In this document: positions 14,119 to 22,863 of the stretch, one piece after another
Layout of the letters: each line of letters starts with the position of its first letter
Numbering within the stretch: the first letter of the stretch is position 1
From: Lactiplantibacillus pentosus
GTDB lineage: Bacteria > Bacillota > Bacilli > Lactobacillales > Lactobacillaceae
Assembly (NCBI RefSeq): GCF_003641185.1
Contig: NZ_CP032757.1
Location: 1 to 64,000 of the forward strand
Length of the DNA: 64,000 bases
Reading direction: 5' to 3'
The notes under the pieces: generated by a model
The model's input: the letters and a program-made list of their open reading frames with translations, nothing else
Told to the model about the DNA's origin: nothing
Databases searched by the model: none
Program-made: the position numbers and the translations under genes

Positions 14119-14571
14119 ATGCAAGTTATTTTTTTGAGTGATGTTCGTGGAAAAGGAAAACGTGGTCAAATCAAGAACGTGCCGGATGGGTACGCCACTA
14201 ACTTTTTAATCAAAAAAGGATTGGCGAAGGAAGCCACCAAAGCAGCCATCAATACGTTGAAGGCTGAACAGAAGTCCGAAGCAGCCCGGGCTGCCGAAGA
14301 GTTAGCGGAAGCTAAGCAAGTCAAAACGGTGCTTGAAGCTGACGAAACAGTCGTTGAATTGAAGGCTAAGGCTGGTACTGATGGCCGTTTGTTCGGCTCA
14401 ATTCCTAGCAAACAAATTGCCACGGCTTTAGCTGACCAATACCAAGTCAAGTTAGATAAACGTAAAATCGAATTGCCAGAACCAATTCGGGTATTAGGTT
14501 ACACCAACGTGCCCGTTAAGTTACACCCAGAAGTAACGGCGAAAATTCGCGTGCACGTTGTCGAAAAGTAA
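14119..14571 (+). CDS. rplI: 50S ribosomal protein L9
   Basis: Elongated large-subunit protein binding domain V of 23S rRNA. The 150 residues show the N-terminal signature [27 protein letters not shown] (written here only in part), the long Ala/Lys/Glu-rich connecting helix (about 40-75) and a C-terminal RNA-binding domain. It follows gdpP by 13 bp and precedes dnaB by 15 bp, and the three are probably one transcript. Confidence 0.96.
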   Translation: MQVIFLSDVRGKGKRGQIKNVPDGYATNFLIKKGLAKEATKAAINTLKAEQKSEAARAAEELAEAKQVKTVLEADETVVELKAKAGTDGRLFGSIPSKQIATALADQYQVKLDKRKIELPEPIRVLGYTNVPVKLHPEVTAKIRVHVVEK

Positions 14572-14586
14572 AAGGACGGATCATAA

Positions 14587-16017
14587 ATGAACAACGATGT
14601 GCTGGATCAAACCCCACCACAAAATATTGAAGCTGAAAAAGCGGTCTTAGGGGCCATTTTCTTGAATAGTGACGCCCTCGTGGAAGCCATGGAGTTTGTC
14701 GAAGCGCAAGATTTCTATCGCCGCGCACATCAAATCATTTTTGCTAGCATGGTGACCTTGAACGACCGGGACGAAGCGATTGATGCGGTGACGGTCAGCG
14801 ATTTATTGACGGCCCAAAATCAATTGGAAGACGTCGGTGGGATGAGCTACATTGCTGAACTGGCTGGTTCAGTACCAACTGCCGCTAATGCGGGCTACTA
14901 TGCTAAAATCGTGTCGCAAAAAGCGACAGTGCGGCGGCTGATCAAGACTGCGACGGAAATCACGCAAAAAGCCTATACTGAAAATGACGACGTGACGACG
15001 TTGTTGGATGATGCCGAACGCGACATCATGAACGTGTCGGAACAGCGTAATCAGAGTGGGTTCAAGTCGATTTCGGATGTGTTGAATGCGTCCATCGAAG
15101 AAATCGACCGGTTATACCAAAATGACGATGATATTACCGGATTACCGACTGGCTTTGCCGAACTCGACAAGATGACGGCGGGACTGCAACCGGATAACTT
15201 GATTATCTTGGCAGCCCGGCCGGCCGTTGGTAAGACGGCCTTTGTCTTAAACATTGCGCAAAACGTGGCGACTAAAACCGATACGACAGTGGCAATTTTC
15301 AGTCTTGAAATGGGCGCCGAATCGTTAGTTAACCGGATGCTGTGTGCTGAAGGTAGTATCGATGCCGGCCACTTGCGAACGGGGCAGTTGAATGAAGAAG
15401 AGTGGGAACACTTGGTGGTCGCGATGGGGAGTCTCTCCAAGGCCAGCATCTTCATTGACGACACGCCTGGGATCAAGATGTCTGAAATTCGTGCCAAGAG
15501 TCGGCGGTTGGCGAAGGAACAAGGTAACCTTGGTCTGATCGTCGTCGATTACTTGCAGCTGATCGAAGGTAGTAATACCGAAAGCCGGCAACAAGAAGTT
15601 TCTGAAATTTCACGGCAAATGAAGAAGCTGGCAAAGGAACTCGGCGTGCCCGTCATTGCGCTATCTCAATTGTCACGTGGCGTTGAACAACGTCAAGATA
15701 AGCGCCCAGTGCTGTCTGATATTCGTGAATCTGGATCAATTGAACAAGATGCGGATATCGTTGCCTTCCTATACCGGGAAGATTATTACGAACGTGAAGG
15801 CGGCGACGATGAAGATGGCGGCGGTAACTTTGGCGGTGGTGGCGGCGACTTTAACGGTGGTGATCCTCGTGAGCAGGACGCTTCCGAAGACGTTGGTGAA
15901 GTGGAAGTCATCATTGAAAAGAACCGTGCCGGTGCGCGGGGAACAGTCAAATTATTATTCGTCAAACCATTCAATAAATTCTCGTCGGTATCCTATGCAC
16001 AGGATCCGCAAGCTTAA
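14587..16017 (+). CDS. dnaB: Replicative DNA helicase DnaB
   Basis: Hexameric 5'-3' helicase of the replication fork (called DnaC in B. subtilis). The 476 residues show the primase-interacting N-terminal domain (1-150), a linker, and the RecA-like domain with Walker A ARPAVGKTAF near 210-219 and VVDYLQLI near 318. Unusual is a run of about 30 Gly/Asp-rich residues (EGGDDEDGGGNFGGGGGDF and following, about 400-430) inserted before the conserved EVIIEKNRAGARGTV strand. Normal homologues have only a few residues there. A terminator follows at 16021-16054. Confidence 0.96.
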   Translation: MNNDVLDQTPPQNIEAEKAVLGAIFLNSDALVEAMEFVEAQDFYRRAHQIIFASMVTLNDRDEAIDAVTVSDLLTAQNQLEDVGGMSYIAELAGSVPTAANAGYYAKIVSQKATVRRLIKTATEITQKAYTENDDVTTLLDDAERDIMNVSEQRNQSGFKSISDVLNASIEEIDRLYQNDDDITGLPTGFAELDKMTAGLQPDNLIILAARPAVGKTAFVLNIAQNVATKTDTTVAIFSLEMGAESLVNRMLCAEGSIDAGHLRTGQLNEEEWEHLVVAMGSLSKASIFIDDTPGIKMSEIRAKSRRLAKEQGNLGLIVVDYLQLIEGSNTESRQQEVSEISRQMKKLAKELGVPVIALSQLSRGVEQRQDKRPVLSDIRESGSIEQDADIVAFLYREDYYEREGGDDEDGGGNFGGGGGDFNGGDPREQDASEDVGEVEVIIEKNRAGARGTVKLLFVKPFNKFSSVSYAQDPQA

Positions 16018-16020
16018 ACC

Positions 16021-16054
16021 AAGCCTCCTTAATTGTCCTTAAGGGGGCTTTTTT
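16021..16054 (+). terminator. Terminator after dnaB
   Basis: Stem AAGCCTCCTTAA / TTAAGGGGGCTT followed by T residues. Confidence 0.9.
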
Positions 16055-16247
16055 AGCTGGCTTTTTTGGGGGACCGGATGAGAGCCGGCAATCAAAATAT
16101 AAATGCCCCTGTTATTTTGAATAAATTTTGCTATGATGAAAAGTAGACGGATTAAAATCTCAAGTGAACGCTTTTCAATAAATCCTGGATGGCGTTCGCT
16201 CAAAGTAAGTATTAATCAATATTTAGGTAGAAGATGGTGGTGATGGT

Positions 16248-17471
16248 GTGGCACAAAAACAGTTAATTAAGACCCCCTGGCTGATTGCCGGGCAGTTCAT
16301 GAATAACATCGGTATGAGCTTTATTTGGCCGTTAACAACGATTTACATGCATAACGTCTTAGGAAAGTCGTTAACGGAGACGGGTGTGGTCTTAATGCTT
16401 AATTCGGTCGCCAACGTATTAGCAAGCACCATCGGCGGGCGGATCTTTGACCGCGGTAATCCGTACCACTTGTTATTAATGGGAATTGGTCTGAACGGAC
16501 TCGCTAACTTCGCGCTGATCTTCTTTCATGGTTGGCCGTGGTATCCGTTACTATTAGTAGTGACCGGATTTGCCAGCGGTTGGCTGAATACGATGTTTAA
16601 CGCGTTGGCGGCCAGTGTGCCCCGCGACAAAGTTCGGCGAACCTTTACGTTAATGTACTTAGCCGCCAATCTTGGCGTGGTCTTCGGCACAATGCTGGTA
16701 GGAATTGTCTACAGTATGGGCATGCAGCTATTGTTCTCACTGACGACCAGTTTATTCGTGATTTTCTTGATTATTGCGCTGTTTGAATACAACGTGGATT
16801 CATCGAATGTCACGGGCGTTGATCCGCGGCAGGGTCAAAATGTCCAATTGCCCCGTGCTAATTTCCATATCGTGTGGACCTTCTTTATTAGTTTATTTAT
16901 TATTTGGTTGCTCTATGAACAATGGGTCAGCAATCTCTCGGTCTACATGACCAACCTGGGAATGCCACTGCGCAACTACAGCTTTTTGTGGACGATCAAC
17001 GCGGGCTTGCTGGTGCTGATTCAAAGTATTTTGAGCTTGTTGGGTGACCGGATCAAGAACCTCTATTATCAATTCTTCTTTGGCATGTTATTTGTCGGGC
17101 TATCGTTTTTATCGTTAGTGATTGCTCACGACTACCCGCACTTTATCTTTGCGATGGTCCTCTTAACGATTGGCGAGGCGACTTGGTCACCGGCAATGCC
17201 AACGCTAGTCAGCCAGTTGTCGCCAATTAGTGCCAAGGGCCGCTACCAAGGATTAGTCCAGGCCTTTTGTGCGCTGGGACGTTCACTCGGGCCACTGTTC
17301 GGTGGGGTGATCATTGACAACTGGTCGTATAAAGCGCTGTTTCTCCTGGCGTTCGTGGTCCTACTAATCGTGTTAGCAGTCAATGTTGGGGTGGTCCACC
17401 TGAATCACCCACGCGCGGTTAATTATATGAAAACAGATTTAAAAACCAATGTTTCACGTGAAACAAAATAA
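16248..17471 (+). CDS. MFS transporter, drug-efflux type
   Basis: Proton-coupled permease of the major facilitator superfamily. The 407 residues contain about 12 hydrophobic helices. The loop after helix 2 (GGRIFDRGNPYHL) resembles the MFS motif-A region. The substrate cannot be read from sequence. The start is GTG at 16248 behind GATGGTGATG, a weak ribosome site. It ends 20 bp before proB and probably shares transcription with proBA. The last codons (VSRET) contain a perfect 16-bp parS site, listed separately. Confidence 0.85.
   Translation: MAQKQLIKTPWLIAGQFMNNIGMSFIWPLTTIYMHNVLGKSLTETGVVLMLNSVANVLASTIGGRIFDRGNPYHLLLMGIGLNGLANFALIFFHGWPWYPLLLVVTGFASGWLNTMFNALAASVPRDKVRRTFTLMYLAANLGVVFGTMLVGIVYSMGMQLLFSLTTSLFVIFLIIALFEYNVDSSNVTGVDPRQGQNVQLPRANFHIVWTFFISLFIIWLLYEQWVSNLSVYMTNLGMPLRNYSFLWTINAGLLVLIQSILSLLGDRIKNLYYQFFFGMLFVGLSFLSLVIAHDYPHFIFAMVLLTIGEATWSPAMPTLVSQLSPISAKGRYQGLVQAFCALGRSLGPLFGGVIIDNWSYKALFLLAFVVLLIVLAVNVGVVHLNHPRAVNYMKTDLKTNVSRETK
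17450..17465. promoter_or_regulatory. parS site (ParB/Spo0J binding)
   Basis: TGTTTCACGTGAAACA is a perfect 16-bp palindrome that fits the near-universal bacterial parS consensus TGTTNCACGTGAAACA. It lies 17 kb from dnaA, inside the last codons of the MFS gene. ParB nucleates here, spreads and loads SMC/condensin for origin segregation. Matching the full consensus by chance in 64 kb is very unlikely. Confidence 0.92.
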
Positions 17472-17491
17472 TCAGAAAAGATGGTGTCGTC

Positions 17492-18289
17492 ATGAAAGTG
17501 ATGCGAAAATTGCACGCCAAACGCGTCGTAATCAAGGTTGGGACGAGTACGTTGGTCTATCCCGATGGGTCGATCAATTTACGTGCAATCGATCAATTAG
17601 CCTTTGTGATTAGTGCAATGCGGCATCGGGGACGCGAGGTCGTACTCGTCTCCTCGGGGGCCATTGGTGTCGGTTTGAATTATATGGGCTTAAAGCAACG
17701 GCCCAAAGCGATTCCAGAACAACAGGCAATTGCAGCAATCGGTCAAACTGAATTGATTTCGATTTATAAAGAACGGTTTGCCATTTATGAGCAAAAAATC
17801 GGCCAGTTACTATTAACGCGCGATATTTTTGTTTACCCCAAGAGTCATCACAATGTGTTGAATACCTTTGAAGCGTTGCTCAAACAAAACGTGGTGCCAA
17901 TTGTGAATGAAAATGATACGGTCGCCGTGGATGAATTGGACCATGAGACTAAGTTTGGTGATAACGACCAACTCTCGGCCATCGTGGCGACCAATATTGG
18001 GGCGGATCTACTGATTATGCTATCCGATATCGATGGCTTTTATGATGGGAATCCGAATGCTGATGCGCAAGCGCAGTTACTGGCCCATATCGAGAAGGTC
18101 GACCAGCACACGTACGAACTCGCTGGTGGTAGTGGGAGTCGTTTCGGCACTGGTGGGATGGTCACGAAGCTCAAAGCCGCAGAACGGATGATTGACGCGC
18201 ACGGCCAGATGATTTTGGCGAATGGAGCGGACCCTAGCGTTATTTTTCAAATTTTAGCAGGTGAACCCGTCGGCACGCTCTTTGGTTAG
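17492..18289 (+). CDS. proB: Glutamate 5-kinase
   Basis: First step of proline synthesis from glutamate: ATP-dependent phosphorylation to gamma-glutamyl phosphate. The 265 residues cover the amino-acid kinase fold: VVIKVGTSTL near the N-terminus, VLVSSGAIGVG near 54, NENDTVAVDEL near 139 and GSRFGTGGMVTK near 210. The C-terminal PUA domain of the E. coli enzyme is absent, giving the short form common in lactic acid bacteria. It is followed after 23 bp by proA, so the pathway genes are co-transcribed. Confidence 0.96.
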   Translation: MKVMRKLHAKRVVIKVGTSTLVYPDGSINLRAIDQLAFVISAMRHRGREVVLVSSGAIGVGLNYMGLKQRPKAIPEQQAIAAIGQTELISIYKERFAIYEQKIGQLLLTRDIFVYPKSHHNVLNTFEALLKQNVVPIVNENDTVAVDELDHETKFGDNDQLSAIVATNIGADLLIMLSDIDGFYDGNPNADAQAQLLAHIEKVDQHTYELAGGSGSRFGTGGMVTKLKAAERMIDAHGQMILANGADPSVIFQILAGEPVGTLFG

Positions 18290-18312
18290 ACAAGAATAGG
18301 AGGACAAATCGC

Positions 18313-19551
18313 ATGGAAGACTTAGCACAATTAGGGCAGCGCGCACAGCAGGCCAGCTATTCGCTGGGATTACTGTCCACGATGCAAAAGAACCAAGTAT
18401 TGTTAGCGATGGCAACGGCCTTAACGACCCAGCAGGATGAAATTCTAGCAGCCAATGCGAAGGACTTAGAAAACCCACAAGTTCCTGAAAAATTCGTGGA
18501 CCGACTCAGATTGACTGCTGACCGGATCGAAGCGATGGCTACTGGTCTCAAACAAGTGGTCACTTTACCCGATCCAATCGGCAATGTCGACCGCGCTTGG
18601 CGCAATGAAGCCGGTCTGATGATCGCTAAGGAACGGGTGCCACTCGGAGTTATCGGAATGATTTTTGAAGCACGCCCGAACGTGACGGTCGACGCCTCCG
18701 CGCTCTGTTTTAAGACGGGCAACGCCGTCATTTTACGGGGTGGCAAGGAAGCAATTCACTCTAACCAAGCGTTAGTTCAAGTCCTCCGCGGCGCCTTACG
18801 TGCTAATGACGTGGATGAAAACGCGATCCAATTAATTACAGATACCTCGCACGCCACGGCCGAGAAGTTCATGCAACTGACGGACTACGTGGATGTCTTG
18901 ATTCCGCGGGGCAGTGCACGTTTGATTCAGACGGTCCTCGCCAAAGCCACAGTGCCCGTCATTGAAACGGGTGCCGGTAATTGCCACGTTTACGTTGATA
19001 AGGATGCGCAGTTGCAAATGGCCACAGACATTGTCATTAACGGCAAGGTTCAGCGGCCTTCCGTCTGCAACGCCACCGAAAAACTCTTGATCCATCAAGA
19101 CGTTGCGGCAGCGTACTTACCAAGCATGATTCAAGCGTTGCGTGACCAGGGTGTTGAAGTCCGTGGTGACCAAGCGACCCAAGCAATCGTACCGGACGTC
19201 GTACCAGCGACGGATGCTGACTGGGGTACCGAATACAATGATTTGATCATTGCGGTGAAAGTCGTGGATTCAGAAGCAGCGGCCATTGCACACATCAATC
19301 GCTACAATACGCAACATTCGGAAGCGATTGTGACGGATAACTACCAAGCAGGTAAGATCTTCCAGCAACGGGTCAATGCGGCTTGCGTTTATATCAACGC
19401 CTCAACTCGGTTTACCGACGGCTTTGAATTTGGCTTCGGGGCTGAAATCGGCATTTCAACGCAGAAGTTACATGCCCGTGGACCAATGGGCTTAGCCGAA
19501 CTCACCTCGTATAAGTATGTAATTGACGGTAACGGTCAAGTTCGCCATTAA
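18313..19551 (+). CDS. proA: Glutamate-5-semialdehyde dehydrogenase (gamma-glutamyl phosphate reductase)
   Basis: Second proline step: NADPH-dependent reduction of gamma-glutamyl phosphate to the semialdehyde. The 412 residues have the aldehyde-dehydrogenase fold, with GVIGMIFEARPNVTVDAS near 113-130 and the active-site cysteine in QRPSVCNATEKLL near 252. ATG at 18313 follows AGGAGGA. It closes the proBA operon, which ends at a long hairpin terminator. Confidence 0.96.
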   Translation: MEDLAQLGQRAQQASYSLGLLSTMQKNQVLLAMATALTTQQDEILAANAKDLENPQVPEKFVDRLRLTADRIEAMATGLKQVVTLPDPIGNVDRAWRNEAGLMIAKERVPLGVIGMIFEARPNVTVDASALCFKTGNAVILRGGKEAIHSNQALVQVLRGALRANDVDENAIQLITDTSHATAEKFMQLTDYVDVLIPRGSARLIQTVLAKATVPVIETGAGNCHVYVDKDAQLQMATDIVINGKVQRPSVCNATEKLLIHQDVAAAYLPSMIQALRDQGVEVRGDQATQAIVPDVVPATDADWGTEYNDLIIAVKVVDSEAAAIAHINRYNTQHSEAIVTDNYQAGKIFQQRVNAACVYINASTRFTDGFEFGFGAEIGISTQKLHARGPMGLAELTSYKYVIDGNGQVRH

Positions 19552-19575
19552 GCGGATGTTAACTTAAGCCAATAT

Positions 19576-19632
19576 AAGTGCCACAGTGCACAGTTAGTCC
19601 TGATGGATGACTGTGCACTGTGGCACTTTTTT
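19576..19632 (+). terminator. Terminator after proA
   Basis: A very long stem: AAGTGCCACAGTGCACAGT pairs with ACTGTGCACTGTGGCACTT, then T residues. Confidence 0.93.
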
Positions 19633-19694
19633 AGTATTTTAGTACTTTGGTACCTCAGTACTTTAATGTCTTAGTACTTCAGTATTTTAGTACT
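19631..19694 (+). repeat. Eight degenerate copies of an octamer (TTAGTACT)
   Basis: Directly after the proA terminator, 64 bp divide exactly into eight 8-nt units: ttagtatt, ttagtact, ttggtacc, tcagtact, ttaatgtc, ttagtact, tcagtatt, ttagtact. Each unit is a variant of the partly palindromic TTAGTACT. No coding potential. Function unknown; a slipped-strand expansion or a protein-binding array are possible. Confidence 0.8.
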
Positions 19695-19719
19695 AAAGAC
19701 GATTAAAAAACTAAGATTA

Positions 19720-20532
19720 AGTTCAAAGGCAGCCAGCTGAGAACCGCTGGAAACAAAGCAAGTTAGCGTAAACTTTCAGTTGTAGGTTCGTCCTAGGCCG
19801 GCTTCCAGGCATTCTGGGCAATGGCCGGAACGTGGTGGACACAGATTTAAGCCGACAACCCGCGTCTTAAATGCTGGTCTTTCACGTTGGCTGCAATATG
19901 GATGAAACGTGCTCGGGTCAGACTGGGACTTCCGGTTAGCTACGCCAGAACGTCAAGCGGAAATGCACCGCTTAACGCTCTAGCTAGGCTAATCCTCAGT
20001 CCCAACCCGCCTGAACCTCACACTCTGCAAAACACTTGGCCTTGCCCAGAATACCTTCCAGCCGGTATTGTATTCGAAAAGCGGACATGTGCGGACCCAA
20101 CTTTAAATGAACTGGTCGTTGACTCTTAGTAAACAGTCATTTTGGTAATAAACTGTAAGATAAGCTTCTGATAAAAGCAATCATACTCGTATTCTAATTA
20201 ATAGGAGTACGCAGCATCACTGAACATTGTCAGAAATTTCCCTAGGCACTTACAATGTAAAAGTCTTAAATTTTAAACGGATGGCAAATACGTCGTCTAA
20301 CTTGAAGGATAGTTTCCATTCAACAAGTTGCTCAATAATCTTCAGGCAATCATATTAGTATTTAAGCTCAATAAATCGTCATCGATGCTACTTAAAAGTT
20401 TGCATGAAGAACCAGTCACCTAATGTTCAACGTTCAATTATACCCAAATAGGTGGCCGTTCATCCGCCCTGTTCCAGCGTTGTCAGCCGGCCCCGGAAGT
20501 CGGACTAGGGCGCGTATCTGCTGACGAACAGT
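19720..20532 (+). repeat. Large noncoding repeat, copy 2
   Basis: Shares the block order of copy 1 (9618) and copy 3 (34188): CCAGCTGAGAACCGCTGGAA, GGCTTCCAGGCATT, GGACACAGATTTAAGC, GTCTTAAATGCTGGTCTTTC, ATTCGAAAAGCGGACATGTG, AGGTGGCCGTTCATCCGCC and TTGTCAGCCGGCCCCGGAAG. It differs in the middle: the first hairpin is replaced by a 124-bp palindromic element at 19904-20027. A frame of 80 residues at 19887-20129 lies within the repeat and is not a credible gene. Boundaries are approximate. Confidence 0.75.
19904..20027. repeat. 124-bp palindromic element, copy A
   Basis: Nearly identical (about five differences in 124 bp) to 20639-20762. The two halves are imperfectly complementary: TCAGACTGGGACTTCCGGTT near the left end faces ATCCTCAGTCCCAACCC near the right, with inner arms TAGCTACGC / GCTCTAGCTA and a small AAGCGG..CCGCTT hairpin. 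It would fold as one long hairpin. It has no coding potential and resembles a MITE or REP-type repeat; no transposase is in the window. Confidence 0.8.
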
Positions 20533-20638
20533 AAACCAATTGCTTAGCGCACCTTAGACACAGCTAATCATCTAGTACAGGGTCAACTCTCATTTACCAT
20601 GCTGACAAAAACAAGTTTGGCTCGTCAGCAATATTGTC

Positions 20639-20762
20639 GAAACGTGTTCGGGTCAGACTGGGACTTCCGGTTAGCTACGCTAGAACGCCAAGCGGAAATT
20701 CACCGCTTAACGCTCTAGCTAGGCTAATCCTCAGTCCCAACCCGTCTGAACCTCACACTCTG
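20639..20762. repeat. 124-bp palindromic element, copy B
   Basis: Second copy, same orientation and same length as 19904-20027, starting GAAACGTGTTCGGGTCAG and ending CCTCACACTCTG. It sits just downstream of noncoding repeat copy 2. Its close match to copy A, compared with the much more diverged large repeats around it, points to recent duplication or mobility. Confidence 0.8.
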
Positions 20763-20875
20763 AAACCCTTAATCAGCGACAGTTACACGCGCCTGTGAAA
20801 ACTTTTAGTTGACAGATGTAAACTCTAGCACTAATCTTATCTTAACTAGTTTTTAATTATTTGGGAGGAATCACG

Positions 20876-21001
20876 ATGACTAACTTAGGATCACAAAACG
20901 GTCAATTAGTTGTGAAGACCGGCAGTATGCGGCTCACGACGGATAATGGCGGCTTACCGTTGATGTGTTGTTGTTGCCAAGCAATTGACAGTCGGCAATA
21001 A
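20876..21001 (+). CDS. 41-residue peptide with a Cys-Cys-Cys-Cys run
   Basis: Small gene with an excellent ribosome site (GGGAGGAA, around 20862-20870) before ATG 20876. The peptide begins MTNLGSQNGQLVVKTG and ends MCCCCQAIDSRQ. Four consecutive Cys codons (TGT TGT TGT TGC) lie eight codons before the stop. It ends about 30 bp before an oligopeptide-binding lipoprotein gene, so co-transcription is likely. It could be a cysteine-sensing leader peptide that couples translation to the transporter gene, or a secreted or modified peptide. I recognise no family. Confidence 0.6.
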   Translation: MTNLGSQNGQLVVKTGSMRLTTDNGGLPLMCCCCQAIDSRQ

Positions 21002-21032
21002 CACAGGATTACTAGGTGAGGGGTTATGAGTG

Positions 21033-22649
21033 ATGAAAATTAAATTATGGGTCAGCGGTGTCAGTATTGCGTTACTAGGGTTAGTCTTAGCAGGGTGTGG
21101 CAGTCAGAAGTCTAGTCAGCAGAAGACTCTGAACGTCACTGCCAGCCAAGCGATGGCAACGGCCGACCCGGATAAAGCTGATGATATCGTCAGCCAGGCC
21201 GCCATTGCACAGTTCATGGAAGGGCTATACACCACCAACCAAAAGGGTAAAGTGGTACCCGCGATTGCCAAGAAGGTCGTCAAACCAACTAATGATGGGA
21301 AGACGTACACCTTCAATCTGCGGCACAATGCGAAGTGGTCGAATGGTAAAAAAGTCACGGCGGCCGACTTCGTTTATTCTTTACAACGTCAAGTTGATCC
21401 GAATACGAAGTCCCAAGAAGTTGGGCACGTGGCTGAAATCAAGAATGCTACGGCCATCACGGCGGGTAAAAAAGCTGTTAAGACGTTAGGCGTTAAGGCG
21501 CTGGGCAAGTACAAGTTGCAAATCACGCTGAAACAACGGGTGCCGTACTTCAATTACCGGCTGGCCACGGAAATTTATCCGTTGAATAAGACCTTTACGG
21601 AAAAATATGGCAATAAGTACGGCACTTCAGCCACGAAGACCTTGTCGAATGGCCCATACGTCCTCAAGGGCTGGACGGGAACTAATGACACGTGGAAATA
21701 CGTGAAGAACCCGTACTACTATGGGCACAAACAGGTCAAAATCAAGAACGTCAAGGTTCAGACGGTCAAGAATAATAGTACCGCTGAAAACTTATTCCAA
21801 AGCGATCAGGTTCAAGTGACCCAGATTACCGGGACTCAAGTCTCCGAGGCAGAACGCGGGTCGCTTAAGAGTCAGTTGAAGATTACGAAGCTAAACCAAC
21901 TCTACTTCATGCTCTGGAATCAGAAACGGTCTGCGCTACAGAACACCGATTTACGGCGGGCGGTTAGCTACGCGCTCAACCGGCAATCGCTGGTCAAGAA
22001 CATTCTGAAGGATGGTTCCGTTGCGGCGACGTCGTTAGTCCCATCAGGCAATACGACGAATCCAACGACCGGCAAGGACTTCAATACGGATACGGGTAAT
22101 TTGTATCCATACAGTCCCGCGAAGGCCAAGCAATACTGGAAGAAAGCCCAGGCTAGTCTTGGTAACCAGAAGTTGACGCTGCAATTACTAACGAATGACA
22201 ATGATATTAATAAATCTGTCGCTGAATACATTCAAGCAGCCATCCAGAAGAATCTCAAAGGGGTGACCGTCAACGTGAAGTCGGTCCCACTGACCAACGA
22301 AATTTCAACGCTCAGCAAGGGTGACTTTGACTTTGCGACCTTGTCCTGGTCCAGTGACTTCCAAGACCCGATTGATTTCTTGAACAAGGCGTCAATGACC
22401 AACTCCGTTAACTTCGGGAAGTTCAACAATGCCAAGTACGAGAAGCTGATTTCAACGATCACCGCTGATAAGCAGTCCACCAAGGCGCGTTACCAGACGA
22501 TGCAACAAGCTGCTAAGTTAGTTGCTCAAGAACAAGGGGTAACCCCAATCTATCAAACGTCGGCCGCACACCTGATCAGTAAAAAAGTCGGTGGCGTACA
22601 CTTCACCTTGTTGCGGGATACGCTTTATCGGTACGCTTATTGGAAATAG
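21033..22649 (+). CDS. Oligopeptide ABC transporter substrate-binding lipoprotein (OppA family)
   Basis: Extracytoplasmic peptide-binding protein of the SBP_bac_5 family. The 538 residues begin with a lipoprotein signal (lipobox LAGC, lipidated Cys at 22), then an OppA-like domain with LRHNAKWSNGKKVTAADFVYSL, VSYALNRQSLV and NLYPYSPAKAKQYW. I prefer ATG at 21033; GTG at 21030 is in frame immediately before. No permease or ATPase genes are adjacent, so it is an orphan binding protein that must share a transporter encoded elsewhere, or act as a peptide receptor. The upstream Cys-rich peptide may be its regulator or ligand (inference). Confidence 0.92.
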   Translation: MKIKLWVSGVSIALLGLVLAGCGSQKSSQQKTLNVTASQAMATADPDKADDIVSQAAIAQFMEGLYTTNQKGKVVPAIAKKVVKPTNDGKTYTFNLRHNAKWSNGKKVTAADFVYSLQRQVDPNTKSQEVGHVAEIKNATAITAGKKAVKTLGVKALGKYKLQITLKQRVPYFNYRLATEIYPLNKTFTEKYGNKYGTSATKTLSNGPYVLKGWTGTNDTWKYVKNPYYYGHKQVKIKNVKVQTVKNNSTAENLFQSDQVQVTQITGTQVSEAERGSLKSQLKITKLNQLYFMLWNQKRSALQNTDLRRAVSYALNRQSLVKNILKDGSVAATSLVPSGNTTNPTTGKDFNTDTGNLYPYSPAKAKQYWKKAQASLGNQKLTLQLLTNDNDINKSVAEYIQAAIQKNLKGVTVNVKSVPLTNEISTLSKGDFDFATLSWSSDFQDPIDFLNKASMTNSVNFGKFNNAKYEKLISTITADKQSTKARYQTMQQAAKLVAQEQGVTPIYQTSAAHLISKKVGGVHFTLLRDTLYRYAYWK

Positions 22650-22731
22650 TACTTTATGTGGGGCAAACACTACTTTAAGAAGTTTTAGAAGCTTCAAATC
22701 AGAAGCTTCTGAAGTGCCAACTCTCAACCAC

Positions 22732-22768
22732 AACGCCATTCAGGTCTACGCGCCTGAATGGCGTTTTT
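22732..22768 (+). terminator. Terminator after the peptide-binding protein gene
   Basis: Stem AACGCCATTCAGG / CCTGAATGGCGTT with T tract. A further simple inverted repeat, AGAAGCTTC / GAAGCTTCT, precedes it near 22687-22710. Confidence 0.88.
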
Positions 22769-22829
22769 AGGTCCAACCACCGCCAGGAATATTAATAATT
22801 TGATAGAAATGTAATTGAATAAATCAACT

Positions 22830-22863
22830 AAGCCGAAAAAACCACGTTTTTTCGGCTTTTTTT
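22830..22863 (+). terminator. Second terminator before the glycogen operon
   Basis: Stem AAGCCGAAAAAA / TTTTTTCGGCTT followed by T residues. It is near-symmetric and could also stop minus-strand transcripts. The remaining gap to glgB (22864-23105) shows only a weak promoter candidate (TTGACG at 22947, TATATT at 22972, 19-bp spacer). Confidence 0.85.

Noticed and set aside
19887-20129. 80-residue frame in noncoding repeat copy 2
   Set aside because: Formed by the 124-bp palindromic element and repeat sequence; not open in the other copies.
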